Positions 63,901-64,000 of a stretch of 64,000 nucleotides of DNA are shown here, piece by piece; the stretch's first letter is position 1, and each line of letters opens with the position of its first letter. Under the pieces are notes generated by a model. The model was given only the letters and a program-made list of their open reading frames with translations, was not told the DNA's origin and made no database searches. The stretch covers positions 1 to 64,000 of the forward strand of contig DBXT01000056.1 in assembly GCA_002309615.1 (NCBI GenBank), written 5' to 3'. The position numbers were made by a program, and so were the translations under genes. This stretch comes from Bacteroidales bacterium UBA1205. Its GTDB lineage: Bacteria > Bacteroidota > Bacteroidia > Bacteroidales > WCHB1-69.

Positions 63901-64000
63901 TAACCCCAAGTCGCGTTGGGGCGGTATTATGCGTAAATTAGATATTACCGATTTTGAAACATCGAATATTGAATATATTGAATTTTGGATGTTAGACCCG
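60971..64000 (+). CDS. sprA: SprA, outer-membrane translocon of the type IX secretion system (partial, C-terminus beyond right edge)
   Basis: About 1010 codons are visible and the frame is still open at the edge; the family is typically above 2300 residues. The start is a TTG at 60971, giving a signal peptide KKIITYTLLLCTCIGLHT. No in-frame ATG lies upstream before a stop codon, and the first one downstream is more than 100 codons in. SprA-typical segments are LWYAPDPDSSDLRTSRPPRN, LEDYLDFDISQSMKNYWRER, GGKLQMQFGKLMLTTVIARQ, YIDDFEASKSSYDLRSMLMW and IEYIEFWMLDP. SprA (Sov) forms the giant barrel through which T9SS cargo leaves. It follows ruvA by 30 bases. Confidence 0.95.
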   Translation, partial: MKKIITYTLLLCTCIGLHTIVRSNNKVLQKTSVSPYFSNVVLWYAPDPDSSDLRTSRPPRNYDPFGTNSNSPWHLKNPSNFSRQITYNPATNSYTFQNKIGNINNGRPASMSLEDYLDFDISQSMKNYWRERSGAIGGNESRGIIPQIHVPGEIFENIFGSNLIDIRPSGSIELFFKYVHTFNDNKALDVKNRKQNMFDFDADIQLNLKAKIGDKINYDFNYNTKASFDFENKFKLAYQGKEDDIIKVAEFGNVNMPLSSSLIQGSQTLFGGKLQMQFGKLMLTTVIARQDGEKKSITISGGSELNTFDFRADEYEDNKHFFLAQYFYDHYNEALETLPLVNSKINITKIEVWRTNIGAAVTENRNIIAIADLGEPNPNHKGINRTTSREYPDSNANDLLNGINYSQLRDLNTAFTYLKTYRGGMNSGTDFEKVESARLLSSSEYTFNAKLGFISLNSKLSADQVLAVAFQYTILGDTTVYQVGQFSNEVETPNCLVVKLLKSTSVNTQLPMWKLMMKNVYSLNTYQLSNEDFRLNILYRGEEGGIAKGYFSDVAEDLQGIALIRLLGMDRLTRQLEAAPDGLYDFVDNAATDGGTMQSNTGRVYLPLVEPFGKDLRTIMASDPASAEKYAFDSLYTQTKILAQQNPDKNKFYLEGSFKSTAGASVSLGMTSIAEGSVVVTAGGITLQENTDYKVDYNMGTVTITNESYMNSGTPISISVESQNMFSQKKTFFGLNAEYTFNKNIMAGFTVLNLRERPIDGTVKVDFGEEPINNTIWGMNMAYQKNSRWITKILNYLPFYSSTNDSRFQFSGEFANFVPGHSRLIGRGNKADLYIDDFEASKSSYDLRSMLMWKLASTPQGQTQRNMFPEGATGTALAYGYNRALLAWHIIDPLFHNKEDERYFNGSIDANARSQTYSRRVKVVEVFPNRPVVTTSGEDPYISVLDLAFYPNERGPYNYDAHPSAYSSGLNYDGTLANPKSRWGGIMRKLDITDFETSNIEYIEFWMLDP

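Noticed and set aside
1..64000. Prophage, transposon, toxin-antitoxin or tRNA genes
   Set aside because: I looked for integrase, transposase, terminase and toxin-like proteins, terminal inverted repeats and cloverleaf-like sequence, and saw none.

Overview
The window is a 64-kb piece of chromosome from a low-GC member of the Bacteroidota. The evidence is the family content: SprA of the type IX secretion system (T9SS), two giant PKD proteins ending in the T9SS type B sorting domain, C69 dipeptidases, DUF1573, a Bacteroidota-type ParC and a trimmed NtrC-like regulator. Transcription start regions repeatedly carry the Bacteroidota -7 element TAnnTTTGY, and Shine-Dalgarno sequences are largely absent. 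I cannot place it reliably below phylum. I found no tRNA, rRNA, CRISPR array, insertion sequence, prophage or att site.

Layout. 1-8836 (minus strand) is mainly surface polysaccharide: an O-antigen ligase-like polymerase cut by the left edge, a Wzz-type chain-length protein, an FGE-fold lipoprotein, an outer-membrane barrel protein (plus strand), a solo Cas4-like nuclease, a sugar-nucleotide epimerase, RfbA and AroA. 8839-13706 continues upstream in the same direction with a Pif1/RecD-like helicase carrying an HRDC domain, a secreted C69 dipeptidase and an NtrC-like regulator without a DNA-binding domain. 13807-17339 holds a glycosyltransferase, an LptF/LptG permease and the N-terminal half of transketolase. 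17406-26053 holds an ABC-F protein, a DUF1573-cysS-lgt-sufD operon with a terminator, and mpl with a small unknown gene. pyrD diverges at 26208.

27264-35195 (minus strand) contains a gene remnant, an operon of a DUF6913-like gene, a second C69 dipeptidase and rnz, then a glycosyltransferase, a PepSY-like exported protein and a U32 peptidase-family protein. parC and a small barrel protein run on the plus strand at 35578-38861. yebC, a lipoprotein-radA pair and a response regulator-trmD pair follow on the minus strand. Two tandem rhomboids and an endonuclease/exonuclease/phosphatase-fold membrane protein form a tight plus-strand operon at 43240-46120.

46310-64000 is the most distinctive part. 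Two colinear paralogous PKD proteins of about 1600 residues lie in tandem and are followed by a GT-C glycosyltransferase with a C-terminal TPR region. Diverging from these is malic enzyme-ruvA-sprA, with sprA running off the right edge. The PKD proteins are predicted substrates of the secretion channel that SprA forms, so substrates and translocon are encoded within 18 kb. The polysaccharide genes fit with this, because type B and type A T9SS cargo is commonly held at a glycolipid-rich surface. The rest is mostly housekeeping. I did not find a clearly new multi-gene system; the best leads are the PKD pair, the solo Cas4-like protein, the FGE-like lipoprotein and the gene fragment near 27300.
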